Assembly (NCBI RefSeq): GCF_000304475.1
Contig: NC_018946.1
Coordinates: 434,001 to 498,000 of the forward strand
From: Kazachstania africana CBS 2517
Lineage: Eukaryota; Ascomycota; Saccharomycetes; Saccharomycetales; Saccharomycetaceae
Direction: 5' to 3'
Length of the DNA stretch: 64,000 nucleotides
A model generated the notes under the pieces. The model was given only the letters and a program-made list of their open reading frames with translations. It was not told where the DNA came from and searched no databases. The stretch's first letter is position 1; the number at the start of each line of letters is the position of its first letter. Shown here in pieces: positions 26,013-36,599 of this stretch. Position numbers and translations under genes: made by a program.

Positions 26013-28922
26013 TTACTTTTGTCTCTTATCCTTGGGCTTTTGAGCTACGATAAATAAAGTCCGGAAGCATCCTGCATCGTCATCGACTTTCCCCCAATGG
26101 TCATCCACGTATCTTTCGAAAAGGGTATCAAGATCAATCTCCTTAGGTATATCATCACAATTTCTTCCTCGAACTTGGTTTCTGAAATTGTAATCCCAAC
26201 TAATCATACAGAGAAATTCATTCAATATCCCCATTTTATTGTTTAGATCACCTAACCTCATGCTTAGAACTGTGGCTTTTATATTTGTAAAACCAACTTC
26301 TTTAAATATTTTTGTGAGAAAAGACGTGGGATGGATGTGAAGGCCTTTATTAATAGCTCCAACACTTACGACATCAAATGCCGTATCTCTTTCTTTCGTT
26401 GTTGGGAAGCCTTGGTCACTAAGTCCATTGGAGTTTGAAGTTGTCAGATCTGTTACCACAGCTAATATATAACCTTCCGGTTGCAAACATCTGTAGATCT
26501 CTCGTGACAATTGAATCCATTTACTACGTGTTAAACCAGCCCACAGCCATGGGCAAAAAATCGATGGCATAGAATTTGTTTGAAAGGGCAAGTCAAGTTG
26601 CAGAAACTCCTTTGTATGCAGTAATGGATCCTCATTATTTTCTTCATTTGTTGCCTTTGCAGTAGATGGGAGAGAATATTGAGTCGGAATATTAATTCTT
26701 TTGTAATTACTTAATACCTCACCATAATGGTTTTCAAGCCATTCACTTTGTAATTCGTCCTCCTGACTCAATTCGCCTTCCTGACTCAATTCGTCCTCTT
26801 GGGTAAATTCGTCCTCCTGAGTTGAGTCGACCTCCAATTTAGAGGAATCTTCTCTTGACTCTTTATGCTTAGTACCAAGTGTGGTGTCTGCTGCTATATT
26901 ACCATTTGGATTTAAAAATGTAGTTAATGGTGACATTTCCTTTGTCTTCGCTGTCGGCGCAGCGAGCGCAGGAGAATGTGATGCTGAAGATGCTGGTGTA
27001 ACTTTATTAGATTGATGAGTTAAGTTTACGTTTAGATGATGTGGATTGGTTGTAGTCCCGCTAGAGAGATTCTGTAACTGGCTATGCTTTCTCTTGAAGA
27101 AGTTTACAATCCCAGACGATTTTTTCGCTTGTTTGAAAGGAGTTTTCTTCGTTTTTGGGCCTACAGAATGGGTTATTGATGCTGAAGAGGTATCCTTTAG
27201 TTTTAATGATGATAATTGTGGAGTTGGAGATGGTGAAGAAGTAATGACCGTCGTTTTTTCGAAGGGTGACTCCTCTCTTCTGGCTATTTTTGAAAAGTCT
27301 TTTTTATCTTTCAATTTTATGTTCCTTTCAATAACTGAATAGTCTTTATTACTTACAGGCTTGTTCATACAATCCGCTATGTATTCGTATGCATTTTCAT
27401 TTGTCAACTTTTTAAGTTTGTCCTGGTCAGAAACGATCATTACAGATGATCCATATTGGTATAAATGACCTGAACTTTTTAATCTCTGTAAGTTTTTCAA
27501 GGTCATAGCTGATGCATCTTCGCCATCCTTAGTAATGTAGTTGTTATTAATCCAGGGAAAGACATTTAGTTGATAGTCTGCAACATTTAAAGCAGGTTCA
27601 TCGTAAGCTATCTGCCAACTTGCCAGAGCTGCAAAAGGTGGTCGAAGGATAAGAATATCGATATCACCAATGGGATCAAACATCCCTATTTTAGGGTCCT
27701 TTTCTTCAATTTCTCCGAAAGTTTCATCGTCAACGTGTTTTATGGGATTTACTGATCTAGTGTCGACACCATTAAAAGATGCTTGAGTGCATAATATGGT
27801 TGAACTAGAAGAATCACTTCTTCTTTGAAGTTTCCTTAAACGTAAGTGCTGGTCAATGGAAGATTTTCTTCTATTTGTTTTTCTTTGTATCAAAGTCTGT
27901 GAAACATCTGAACTGAAAAACAAAGAATTATTCTGTAAAAGAAACTTTGTAGATTGTAAATACCATAGATGGATTAGCCTTTCCGCTTCAGACAAATCAG
28001 AAAATGAATTGGATGTTACTGACTCAGTAGATTGTACTTTGGAGTTTAACTTGATATTATGCTCCCCATCCAACTTTAAATAGTCTGATTGAAAACAAAC
28101 ATAAGATTTCAGCCTTTCTTCGGCGTTCAACAAACACTCAATTGGTTTACTTTCACGATTGAATGACAGAAACAAATCCATTATTGGTAGAACATAATTA
28201 TAACTTGGATCATATTTGATATATTTGATTTCTCCATCAATAGAAATTTTGGTGATGTTGTAGTCTGCCATCTTAAGTAACAAAGAAGAATTTACAGCAG
28301 GTAATATATTCCAGTCCCATTTTTTCCTAGAGCTTTGATTTTCCACCACTTTCGACGTCGTACCATGAATACTTCTAACTCTCGTCAAAGGGAGATGCTC
28401 AACTTTCTCGGTGTCCGTGTCAGCATCTTCAGATTGATGGCCAGCATCTTCTGTCTTCTTGGAAGTTTGGTCTCCTACTGTACTTGCAAAATGGTATGAA
28501 TCAAAATCGTGCGTCATTTCCACCGGTTTATACGCATTCACTGCTGATCGCAAGCTGAGAGTTGAAGCTGAAGGAGAGCTTAAATCTAACGTAGTTGAGT
28601 GGTTTATTGAGACATACGGAGTAGTACCTACCCTTGTAGAGGAACTGTCACTTTTGGTTGGATAAGTAACCTCCAAATGTCTGTCGCCCTGGTTTTCCCC
28701 TGCCACACGACCTACATGAGAATTCCCAGTGCCAGAATCTACATGCAATGTGTTATTAATATCGTTAAAATCGTTGCTATCATAAATTAGTGGAGTCGTT
28801 CTTGGCTTTGTTTCATTTCTTTGATCTGAATCTAGGGGTCCTACCAAATCATCATGCGCCGGTTCATTTGAATCAGCTCTTCTTAGCCTTCTATACGGAT
28901 CAGGTTCAATGTCATGCGACAT
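26013..28922 (-). CDS. YBR225W orthologue, unknown function, methyltransferase-like C-terminus
   Basis: A 969-residue protein matching the position of S. cerevisiae YBR225W (about 900 aa, uncharacterised). Most of it is low-complexity Ser/Thr/Asn-rich sequence. Two conserved-looking blocks stand out: DIDILILRPPFAALASW (about residue 420) and, near residues 785-860, FCPWLWAGLTRSKWIQLSRE with IYRCLQPEGYILAV and GFTNIKATVLSMRLGDL. The latter read like the second half of a class I SAM-dependent methyltransferase fold, but no Gly-rich SAM motif is visible. A repeated acidic segment (QEDE units, residues about 698-724) comes from an 18 bp tandem repeat. Divergent from TDP1, 238 bp apart. Confidence 0.85.
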   Translation of the reverse strand: MSHDIEPDPYRRLRRADSNEPAHDDLVGPLDSDQRNETKPRTTPLIYDSNDFNDINNTLHVDSGTGNSHVGRVAGENQGDRHLEVTYPTKSDSSSTRVGTTPYVSINHSTTLDLSSPSASTLSLRSAVNAYKPVEMTHDFDSYHFASTVGDQTSKKTEDAGHQSEDADTDTEKVEHLPLTRVRSIHGTTSKVVENQSSRKKWDWNILPAVNSSLLLKMADYNITKISIDGEIKYIKYDPSYNYVLPIMDLFLSFNRESKPIECLLNAEERLKSYVCFQSDYLKLDGEHNIKLNSKVQSTESVTSNSFSDLSEAERLIHLWYLQSTKFLLQNNSLFFSSDVSQTLIQRKTNRRKSSIDQHLRLRKLQRRSDSSSSTILCTQASFNGVDTRSVNPIKHVDDETFGEIEEKDPKIGMFDPIGDIDILILRPPFAALASWQIAYDEPALNVADYQLNVFPWINNNYITKDGEDASAMTLKNLQRLKSSGHLYQYGSSVMIVSDQDKLKKLTNENAYEYIADCMNKPVSNKDYSVIERNIKLKDKKDFSKIARREESPFEKTTVITSSPSPTPQLSSLKLKDTSSASITHSVGPKTKKTPFKQAKKSSGIVNFFKRKHSQLQNLSSGTTTNPHHLNVNLTHQSNKVTPASSASHSPALAAPTAKTKEMSPLTTFLNPNGNIAADTTLGTKHKESREDSSKLEVDSTQEDEFTQEDELSQEGELSQEDELQSEWLENHYGEVLSNYKRINIPTQYSLPSTAKATNEENNEDPLLHTKEFLQLDLPFQTNSMPSIFCPWLWAGLTRSKWIQLSREIYRCLQPEGYILAVVTDLTTSNSNGLSDQGFPTTKERDTAFDVVSVGAINKGLHIHPTSFLTKIFKEVGFTNIKATVLSMRLGDLNNKMGILNEFLCMISWDYNFRNQVRGRNCDDIPKEIDLDTLFERYVDDHWGKVDDDAGCFRTLFIVAQKPKDKRQK
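26752..26829 (-). repeat. 18 bp minisatellite inside the YBR225W orthologue
   Basis: Four to five imperfect copies of AATTCGTCCTCCTGACTC, in frame, encoding the TQEDEF/SQEDEL/SQEGEL hexapeptides of an acidic tract. Confidence 0.9.
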
Positions 28923-29160
28923 AGTATATTAACTAAATCTGAAGCGTTCTATTGATACTTGTATCAAATACTGATTTATCAAATTATGCTTCAACTTCTT
29001 TGTCTTTTGATTATTAAGGATGTCTTAAGTCATTAGTCGTCTTTTTCTTTTTTTTAATAGAAGCCTTTCTAAGAAGCGAAGAGTGCATATTACATCAGAT
29101 ACTTATTAAGCCTGGCAATATCATTTGTAGAAAAGTATCAACTATAGTTGCTTAACCATA

Positions 29161-30744
29161 ATGCCTGATAGGAAGAGAATATATAGTGAAGTGGCAGATG
29201 CAGTGGCTAGAAGATGGAGGCAAGTGGAGTACAATGGATGTGCGAAGAGGAAGAAATTTGATGAATCGAGTCCCAATCCGTCAATTGAAAGCAATAATCT
29301 TGATAGTAACCTACAGGTAATTGATCTTACTTCAGATAGTGATGATAAAGAGGAAATGTTGCCAGATGAGACACTTGGTGGGGAAAAATACAGTTTTAAG
29401 CTCATTAAGTCAGAATATTATGATTTGAATCTGCCAGAAAATATAAGAAGCTCATCGGACTTTATTTCGCTGAAAGACATATTTGGTAATTCAAATCTCG
29501 AAAGCACAGTGTTATTCAGCTACCAATTCAACCTAGATTTCTTGCTGGACCAATTCCATCCCTCGATCAAGTCCATTACAATGGTTGCACAGAAAGGCAC
29601 TATCAATCCTGTTTCACCCGAATCATTCCATCTCTTTCCCATACTCGACAAATGCAAAATAATAGATATTTACATGCCCCCTTATACGAGTCATCATTCC
29701 AAGATGATATTGAACTTTTACAGAGACAAATCAGTGAAAATATTTATACCGTCTAATAATTTTACTCATCATGAAACGAATTTACCGCAACAGATCTGCT
29801 GGTGCAGTCCTAGTTTATACCAGGGTAAAACAGGATCAGTGTTATTTCAAGAGAATCTCTTGAGTTATTTGAAATCTTATGAGGACAAAACCCTAAATAC
29901 GACAATATACTACGAGCTACTGCAATTAAATTTTGAGTCCTTAAAAGATGTTGATTTTGTATATTCGTGTCCTTCTAAAGAAAATGCATCGAGTGGATTA
30001 AAACTATTGGTTGAGCTGCTAAGCAAGCACGATAACGATAAATCAGGTCACTATTTATGTCAAACTTCTACAATTGGTGGCCCATTGAATAAATCACAAA
30101 ATAGTAATATTTTTACGCACTTAATGATCCCAGCATTATCTAACATGTTTGGCATGTCTAATTCGTCCAGACTAACTATCCCAACCACGGAGCAAGTCCT
30201 GCAATTCAACAAGAACAATAATATCAAACCTTATATATTGTATCCCACTGTGAAAGAGTTACAGAATTGTCCCATGGGTTGGTTACCTAGTGGATGGTTT
30301 CATTTCAATTACGATCGAATTCCCATGTATTATGAGACGCTGAAAGAGAAATTTGACATTTTCTATAAGCAAGATGCAGAGTCAATCTCAATACAGAGAC
30401 GTGCCACGCCGTCACATTCTAAATTTTATATGAAATCCAGTACCGAGACATTTACTGAACTAGATTGGTGTCTGTACACTAGTGCGAATCTCAGCATGAG
30501 TGCTTGGGGCAAAATAACCACCAAGCCAAGAAATTACGAAGTGGGCGTGCTATTCACCGGGAAAGACCGACTCATAAGATGTACAAGCTTTATTGATCTC
30601 ATATACAAACGTACCGATGGGCAAAGCGATGTCGTAGTTCCATTTACATTGAAATTGCAGAAATACGAAGCTGATGACGAGGCATTCTGTATGTCAAAGG
30701 ATTATGGACTTCTAGACATCAATGGAAGACTCTACGAGCGATAA
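29161..30744 (+). CDS. TDP1: Tyrosyl-DNA phosphodiesterase 1
   Basis: A 527-residue phospholipase-D-superfamily enzyme that removes topoisomerase I peptides from DNA 3' ends in the nucleus. Both HxK catalytic motifs are present: His179/Lys181 (HSKM) and His419/Lys421 (HSKFYM), with the following ANLSMSAWG segment typical of the family. The N-terminus has a short basic KRKKF-type patch and an acidic VIDLTSDSDD motif that resembles a SUMO-interacting motif. S. cerevisiae Tdp1 is 544 aa. Followed by PCS60 on the same strand (order YBR223C-YBR222C). Confidence 0.96.
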   Translation: MPDRKRIYSEVADAVARRWRQVEYNGCAKRKKFDESSPNPSIESNNLDSNLQVIDLTSDSDDKEEMLPDETLGGEKYSFKLIKSEYYDLNLPENIRSSSDFISLKDIFGNSNLESTVLFSYQFNLDFLLDQFHPSIKSITMVAQKGTINPVSPESFHLFPILDKCKIIDIYMPPYTSHHSKMILNFYRDKSVKIFIPSNNFTHHETNLPQQICWCSPSLYQGKTGSVLFQENLLSYLKSYEDKTLNTTIYYELLQLNFESLKDVDFVYSCPSKENASSGLKLLVELLSKHDNDKSGHYLCQTSTIGGPLNKSQNSNIFTHLMIPALSNMFGMSNSSRLTIPTTEQVLQFNKNNNIKPYILYPTVKELQNCPMGWLPSGWFHFNYDRIPMYYETLKEKFDIFYKQDAESISIQRRATPSHSKFYMKSSTETFTELDWCLYTSANLSMSAWGKITTKPRNYEVGVLFTGKDRLIRCTSFIDLIYKRTDGQSDVVVPFTLKLQKYEADDEAFCMSKDYGLLDINGRLYER

Positions 30745-30946
30745 ACTTGATGATGCATTTTGAGTGAAAGTTGCACTATATTATTCGGGCCGAAAAGCAC
30801 TAAGAGACTTCCGAGATGTTGGTAGCAAAACCCAAAAAATGAAAATTGTGTAATGATTTATATGGCGTATATAAGAGAGAGGGAGAGTCTCTGCCTAGGT
30901 TAGAAGGTTTCTTACTTCCACATTTTGCCCAGAGACAAATCAAAAC

Positions 30947-32542
30947 ATGACTAGTACAGCCTCTTTCAACGATACCTTCAAAGTATCCGATAATATCGCC
31001 GTTGTTATTCCAGACGACAATGTGCAGGTCACTTATCGTGAGTTATCTCACATGGTAGGTCACTTCCAGAACATGTTCAAGGATAAGAACTCTCCACTGT
31101 TCGACGTAGTTAATAGACAATCTACTGTGGCAATTTCTATGGTAAACAATTTGGAATTCATTGTAGCATTTTTAGGTTCTACGATGGATTCTAAGATAGG
31201 TGCTCCATTGAATCCAAATTATAAGGAAAAGGAGTTAAATTTCTATTTGAATGATTTAAAATCAAAGGTCATCTGCGTTGCTAAGGGTACCGTAGCCACT
31301 CCAGATGCCGAGGTTGTTAAAGCGGCGAAGACTTTCGATTGCTTTATTGTCGAATTATATTTCGATGCTGCTAGATTTACTGTGGAGTACGATATTTATT
31401 CTCCTAAAGATGACTACAAGCAAATCATCTACAGTTCTAATAGTAATCCAAAGTTTATTAATAAGAGCGAAAGCCACTTCCCAGGTTTTGCTCGTTCATC
31501 AGACGTTGCCTTGATTTTACACACAAGTGGCACAACTTCTTTGCCAAAGACCGTACCATTATTACATCTCAACATTGTTAGAAGCACATTGAACATTTCG
31601 AATACTTACAAACTGACTAGTATGGATCGTTCGTACGTCGTTATGCCATTATTCCATGTTCATGGTTTAATTGGTGTTCTATTATCAACATTCCGTCAAC
31701 AAGGTTCTGTTGTCGTGCCACCAAAATTCCATCCAAAACAATTTTGGAACCAATTCACCGAATGGAAGTGCAATTGGTTTAGTTGCGTTCCAACAATCAG
31801 TATGATTATGTTGAATATGCCAAAACCTGATCCACTGCCACACATTAGATTTATCAGATCCTGCTCAGCGTCATTGGCACCAACAACCTTCTATACCTTG
31901 GAAAAGGAATTCAATGCGCCAGTTCTTGAAGCTTATGCAATGACTGAAGCATCTCATCAAATGACCTCAAATAATTTGCCACCAGGTAAGAGAAAACCAG
32001 GTACCGTGGGTCAACCGCAAGGCGTTGAAGTTGTCATCTTGGATGATAATGACAATGTTCTTGAACAAGGAGCAACAGGAGAAGTGTCTATTAGAGGTGA
32101 AAATGTCACTCTGGGTTATAAGAATAATGATAAAGCTAATAAAGAAAATTTTACTCTCAGAGAAAACTATTTCAGAACGGGTGATCAAGGTTATTTTGAT
32201 CCTGAAGGTTTCTTGGTCTTAACTGGCAGAATAAAAGAATTAATCAATAGAGGAGGTGAGAAAATCTCACCAATTGAATTAGACTCTGTCATGTTGTCGA
32301 ACCCAAAAATAGATGAAGCTGTTTCATTCGGTGTTGATGATGAAATGTACGGACAGGTTGTTCAAGCTGCAATTGTATTGAAGGAAGGAGAGTCTATGAC
32401 ATACGAAGAACTGGTCGAATACATGACTGAAAGAGTTTCCAAGTTCAAGATCCCAATTAAAGCGTATTTTGTCGACAAATTACCAAAGACAGCAACGGGT
32501 AAAATTCAAAGAAGAGTAATTGCAGAAACTTTCGCCAAATGA
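30947..32542 (+). CDS. PCS60: Pcs60/Fat2, oxalyl-CoA synthetase-type acyl-CoA ligase
   Basis: An adenylate-forming CoA ligase; in S. cerevisiae Pcs60 is oxalyl-CoA synthetase and is peroxisomal. The AMP-binding motif LHTSGTTSLPKTVPL (about residue 188) and the later GRIKELINRGGEKISP and PKTATGKIQRR motifs are intact. The protein is 531 aa against 543 in S. cerevisiae, and the shortfall is at the C-terminus: it ends ...ETFAK with no SKL-type PTS1, and neither reading past the TGA nor a shifted frame supplies one. An intact enzyme with possibly changed location. Confidence 0.95.
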   Translation: MTSTASFNDTFKVSDNIAVVIPDDNVQVTYRELSHMVGHFQNMFKDKNSPLFDVVNRQSTVAISMVNNLEFIVAFLGSTMDSKIGAPLNPNYKEKELNFYLNDLKSKVICVAKGTVATPDAEVVKAAKTFDCFIVELYFDAARFTVEYDIYSPKDDYKQIIYSSNSNPKFINKSESHFPGFARSSDVALILHTSGTTSLPKTVPLLHLNIVRSTLNISNTYKLTSMDRSYVVMPLFHVHGLIGVLLSTFRQQGSVVVPPKFHPKQFWNQFTEWKCNWFSCVPTISMIMLNMPKPDPLPHIRFIRSCSASLAPTTFYTLEKEFNAPVLEAYAMTEASHQMTSNNLPPGKRKPGTVGQPQGVEVVILDDNDNVLEQGATGEVSIRGENVTLGYKNNDKANKENFTLRENYFRTGDQGYFDPEGFLVLTGRIKELINRGGEKISPIELDSVMLSNPKIDEAVSFGVDDEMYGQVVQAAIVLKEGESMTYEELVEYMTERVSKFKIPIKAYFVDKLPKTATGKIQRRVIAETFAK

Positions 32543-32788
32543 TCTAATAGCAGTATGAATATGATACGTAGCGGTATATACAGTATATAAACATAAATAA
32601 TATGATCTCAACGTGACTAATTTATCTCTTTCAATTTTGGCCCTGGCTGTAAGCATCCGGGTCATAACGCAATAAATAAAATTTCCATTCGCTGAACAAG
32701 AAAAGACGGGAAATTTGTATAAGGGAGAAGATTTCGAGGTTTTATATAAAGAGAATCCATACAAATATATATATACTAAACATCAGTT

Positions 32789-33856
32789 ATGTTGGCTTCA
32801 ATGTCCAAACTTTTTATTCCAAAGAGGCCATTACTCAATCTCTCGAGGAGACTGGCTTCGACAAAAACTATGACTGTTAGAGATGCTTTAAATAGCGCCA
32901 TAGCTGAAGAATTAGATCGTGATGATGATGTCTTTTTAATCGGTGAAGAAGTCGCACAATATAATGGTGCATACAAGGTTTCTAGAGGTCTCTTAGATAG
33001 ATTTGGTGAGCGTCGTATTGTGGACACTCCAATCACAGAGTACGGGTTTACAGGTTTGGCTGTTGGTGCTGCTTTGAAAGGATTAAAGCCAATTGTGGAA
33101 TTCATGTCATTTAATTTCTCTATGCAAGCCATTGATCATGTAGTAAACTCCGCTGCAAAGACTCATTACATGTCTGGTGGTACACAAACTTGTCAGATTG
33201 TGTTTAGAGGACCAAACGGTTCTGCTGTTGGGGTTGCTGCACAACATTCACAGGATTATTCTGCGTGGTACGGCTCTATTCCTGGTCTGAAGGTTCTTGT
33301 GCCATACTCTGCAGAAGATGCTAGAGGTTTGTTGAAGGCTGCTATCAGAGATCCAAATCCTGTCGTTTTCTTAGAAAATGAGTTGTTATATGGTGAATCA
33401 TTTGAAGTATCTGAAGAGGCATTATCTCCAGATTTCACATTACCATATAAGGCCAAGATTGAAAGAGAAGGTAAAGATATCACTATTGTAACATACACAA
33501 GAAATGTTCAGTTTTCATTAGAAGCTGCAGAAATTTTAGACAAACAGTATGGAGTTTCAGCAGAAGTTATTAATTTACGTTCAATTAGACCACTCGATAT
33601 GGAAGCCATAATCAAATCGACAAAGAAGACCAATCATTTAATCACAGTAGAATCGACGTTTCCTCAATTTGGTGTGGGTGCAGAGATTATTGCACAGATT
33701 ATGGAATCTGAAGCGTTCGACTACTTGGATGCCCCAGTGCAGAGAGTTACAGGCGCAGATGTGCCAACACCTTATGCCAAGGAATTAGAAGACTTCGCTT
33801 TCCCAGACCCAGATGTTATTGTAAGAGCAGTCAAGGGATCATTATCAATCGAATAG
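32789..33856 (+). CDS. PDB1: Pyruvate dehydrogenase E1 beta subunit
   Basis: A 355-residue mitochondrial subunit of the pyruvate dehydrogenase complex, making acetyl-CoA from pyruvate with the alpha subunit and thiamine diphosphate. The first 30 residues are basic and hydroxylated ([20 protein letters not shown]), a typical presequence. The transketolase pyrimidine-binding domain ([35 protein letters not shown]) and C-terminal transketolase domain are complete. S. cerevisiae Pdb1 is 366 aa. Its complex needs lipoate made by LIP5 in this same window. TATA-like ATATATATATA lies 20 bp upstream. Confidence 0.98.
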   Translation: MLASMSKLFIPKRPLLNLSRRLASTKTMTVRDALNSAIAEELDRDDDVFLIGEEVAQYNGAYKVSRGLLDRFGERRIVDTPITEYGFTGLAVGAALKGLKPIVEFMSFNFSMQAIDHVVNSAAKTHYMSGGTQTCQIVFRGPNGSAVGVAAQHSQDYSAWYGSIPGLKVLVPYSAEDARGLLKAAIRDPNPVVFLENELLYGESFEVSEEALSPDFTLPYKAKIEREGKDITIVTYTRNVQFSLEAAEILDKQYGVSAEVINLRSIRPLDMEAIIKSTKKTNHLITVESTFPQFGVGAEIIAQIMESEAFDYLDAPVQRVTGADVPTPYAKELEDFAFPDPDVIVRAVKGSLSIE

Positions 33857-34037
33857 TCCGCCTTGTATATAATTTGAAGCTATATATATATATATATGTA
33901 AGTATTTTTTTTTCCTGTAGTTCATCTTGTATGTACGAATTGAAATTTCGAGCTTTGGAACTTTGAATGAAAAACGAACTGAAAAAAATGGAAGAAGTTT
34001 GATCTAAGTGCCGAAAACACAGTGACGGAATTAAGCA

Positions 34038-35765
34038 ATGCCGGATGGAAAGAACGTTAGCAAGTCACTGTCGAGGCATGATTTACCTCAGTTCTATCTT
34101 CTGGTGATCTTATATTTCCTTCAAGGAATTCCTGTGGGCTTAGCGTTCGGAACAGTCCCATTTTTATTAAAATCATTAGTTAAGGAAACGTCGTTTACAT
34201 CATTAGGTCTCTTTTCAATGGCTACATATCCTTACTCTTTAAAGATCCTATGGTCTCCCATTGTAGATTCCTTCTATAATAAGCGCATAGGTAGAAGAAG
34301 AAGTTGGATAATACCGATACAGTTGATCAGTGGTATAATATTATGGCTTATTGGTTGGGGGATTAGTAATAATCTCATATTCGAGGGTGTCGACAACCCA
34401 TTCCATGGTAGAGATACTGATGTCAAGACTAATATAACACAACTTGTATTTTGGTTCGGGTTATTGGTGATTTTATGCGCGACACAGGACATTGCAGTTG
34501 ATGGGTGGGCATTAACAATATTATCCAAGAGATCACTGTCATATGCTTCAACAGCACAAACAGTAGGTTTAAACATTGGCTATTTTCTATCATTTACGAT
34601 CTTTCTATCGTTAAATTCTAGTGAATTTGTGAATAAATATTTTAGAAATGTGAACAAACCTTATGGTTTGGTTAGTCTTGGCGGATATATGAAATTTGCC
34701 GGCACTATTTACATTTTAATTACAGTGTACATAATATTTTGCACAAAAGAGCATCCTTTAGCCACGGAACAAACCCTGAGTAATGGTCATCTACCGTCTA
34801 ATATTGATCAAATCAAGGAATTTGAATTGAAACAGATTGAAATAATCGAATATAATGATTTCAATGAACTGAACACTGAAAACACACAGGATATTACATA
34901 TATTTATCGTTGTTTTATCAAAGCTTTAAAGTTGAAATCCGTTCAATCTTTGGCGATAATCCATTTGATCTCAAAACTTGCATTTCAATGTAATGAAGGT
35001 GCAACAAATTTAAAATTGTTAGAAAAGGGGTTTAAAAGAGAGGATCTCGCGGTTACAGTATTGATTGATGTACCATTTGAAATCATATTTGGGTATTATG
35101 TTGCCAAATGGAGTTCTGACGGTGGTATCGAAAAAAAGGAGGATGAACAACATGGTTCTATTCTTCGGGCTAAGCAATTGGAGAAAAACATTATGAAACG
35201 TATAACTTCTGTGTTAGTTGGTGATGCAGGTGTTCTTACACCATGGTTGTATGGTTTCTTGGGGAAGCTAGTAGCTGCCATGTTAGGAAGTTACGTATTG
35301 AAGATGTATCCAGAGGATAATAAGATTACAACTAGTTATTTTCTGTTGGTTATCGTCCAACATTTATTGGGATCATTTATGTCTACAGTACAGTTTGTCG
35401 GCATATCAGCGTTTCATACAAGAATAGCGGATCCTATACTTGGTGGTACGTATATGACATTACTGAACACATTGAGTAATCTTGGTGGAACGTGGCCTAA
35501 AATATTCATCATGTCAATGATAAGTAAATTAACCACATATGAATGCCACATAACTGGAAAAGATAAAGACACCATCGAGATAGTTCATGTGGGGATGGAA
35601 ATTTGTACAAAGACACTTGGTGGAGAAGTGCATATTTTAAAGGACGGTTATTATATCACAAACATAATATGTATAATACTTGGTACAATCTTATATTTTG
35701 GTTTTCTAAAAAAGAAAGCACAACAATTGCAAAAATTACCAATCAGCGATTGGAGATGTACGTAA
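34038..35765 (+). CDS. YBR220C orthologue, SLC33/acetyl-CoA-transporter-like membrane protein
   Basis: A 575-residue polytopic protein of the major-facilitator acetyl-CoA transporter group (Pfam acetyl-CoA transporter; human SLC33A1). About 11-12 hydrophobic segments are visible. The family's first segment (FYLLVILYFLQGIPVGLAFGTVPFLL), SPIVDSFY and the ATQDIAVDGWAL motif are all present. Substrate in yeast is not established; the family moves acetyl-CoA into the ER/Golgi. Gene order PDB1-YBR220C-PYC2 supports orthology (S. cerevisiae 560 aa). Confidence 0.94.
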   Translation: MPDGKNVSKSLSRHDLPQFYLLVILYFLQGIPVGLAFGTVPFLLKSLVKETSFTSLGLFSMATYPYSLKILWSPIVDSFYNKRIGRRRSWIIPIQLISGIILWLIGWGISNNLIFEGVDNPFHGRDTDVKTNITQLVFWFGLLVILCATQDIAVDGWALTILSKRSLSYASTAQTVGLNIGYFLSFTIFLSLNSSEFVNKYFRNVNKPYGLVSLGGYMKFAGTIYILITVYIIFCTKEHPLATEQTLSNGHLPSNIDQIKEFELKQIEIIEYNDFNELNTENTQDITYIYRCFIKALKLKSVQSLAIIHLISKLAFQCNEGATNLKLLEKGFKREDLAVTVLIDVPFEIIFGYYVAKWSSDGGIEKKEDEQHGSILRAKQLEKNIMKRITSVLVGDAGVLTPWLYGFLGKLVAAMLGSYVLKMYPEDNKITTSYFLLVIVQHLLGSFMSTVQFVGISAFHTRIADPILGGTYMTLLNTLSNLGGTWPKIFIMSMISKLTTYECHITGKDKDTIEIVHVGMEICTKTLGGEVHILKDGYYITNIICIILGTILYFGFLKKKAQQLQKLPISDWRCT

Positions 35766-36599
35766 AGTATGGTTTATACGTGCATATAAATACATAGATA
35801 GAGATTTAAAAACAGAAATAAGCTTCTTCGACCTGACACAGATGATTTACGCTGGAGTTTCAGCCACACGTGTGAAAATTACGTATGATTTCCTTTGAGT
35901 AACTAATTCGGACCTTTTCCCATAGCGAAACCGCTGTCTCAGTGTGACCTCTGCTTACGGGTAACCCTAACATTCCGGTGGAATTTGTGTGTCTTCAGTG
36001 TGACCACAAAATGTGTCTGGGTGTAAAACGTGCAAATATAACTGTTACCCGCAACTCGTTTACAGCGATGTCGCTGAAAATTTTTCACCTCGGAAGGGTC
36101 CGAGCATGTTACCCGGTACTCTACGTGAGGGTAACCTGCAAATATCATGTCTATTAAGGCAAAAAAAAAAAAATTCGGTTCCTTGTGAAAGGCACTGAGA
36201 AAAGTCCTACGGGCTTATCACTCGGAGAATCAGTGACAAGTGAATGGAATGAGAGTGTGGCCCCCTCATTATCAGCGACAATCGTTCGCCCGAGGAAAGC
36301 TTATCTCATTTCCTCGAGGAATCCATATCGAACGAGTGTGACTCGACGTCAACAGAGGTAATGGAAGGCATCTCTCTTTTATCTATTAATTAGATCATAG
36401 AAAGAGAAAAAAAATTACAACACGTCTTTTTTCATACGCACTTTAATACTTGCATACATATATATATATATATATATTTCAAAGCGTTTTGTTAATCCAT
36501 TTTTTAAGCTTTATCCGTTAATATAGTGTACTCAAAGCAACAGTTTTCTGAAGGCATAGGATCGAAGACCTACTAACAATATAACATATACCCTTTGCC
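35766..36599. promoter_or_regulatory. 0.8 kb PYC upstream region with three Reb1 sites
   Basis: A gene-free, unusually GC-rich promoter. Reb1 general-regulatory-factor sites (TTACCCG) occur at 35958-35964 (reverse), 36045-36051 and 36109-36116; a related GGGTAACC is near 36131. A CACGTG is near 35868. An A12 run is at about 36162 and a TA repeat at about 36456-36476. Small frames on both strands look random. Confidence 0.7.

Noticed and set aside
30780..30815. Oleate-response element upstream of PCS60
   Set aside because: A CGG and a CCG are present near 30787 but the internal bases and the spacing do not fit the consensus.
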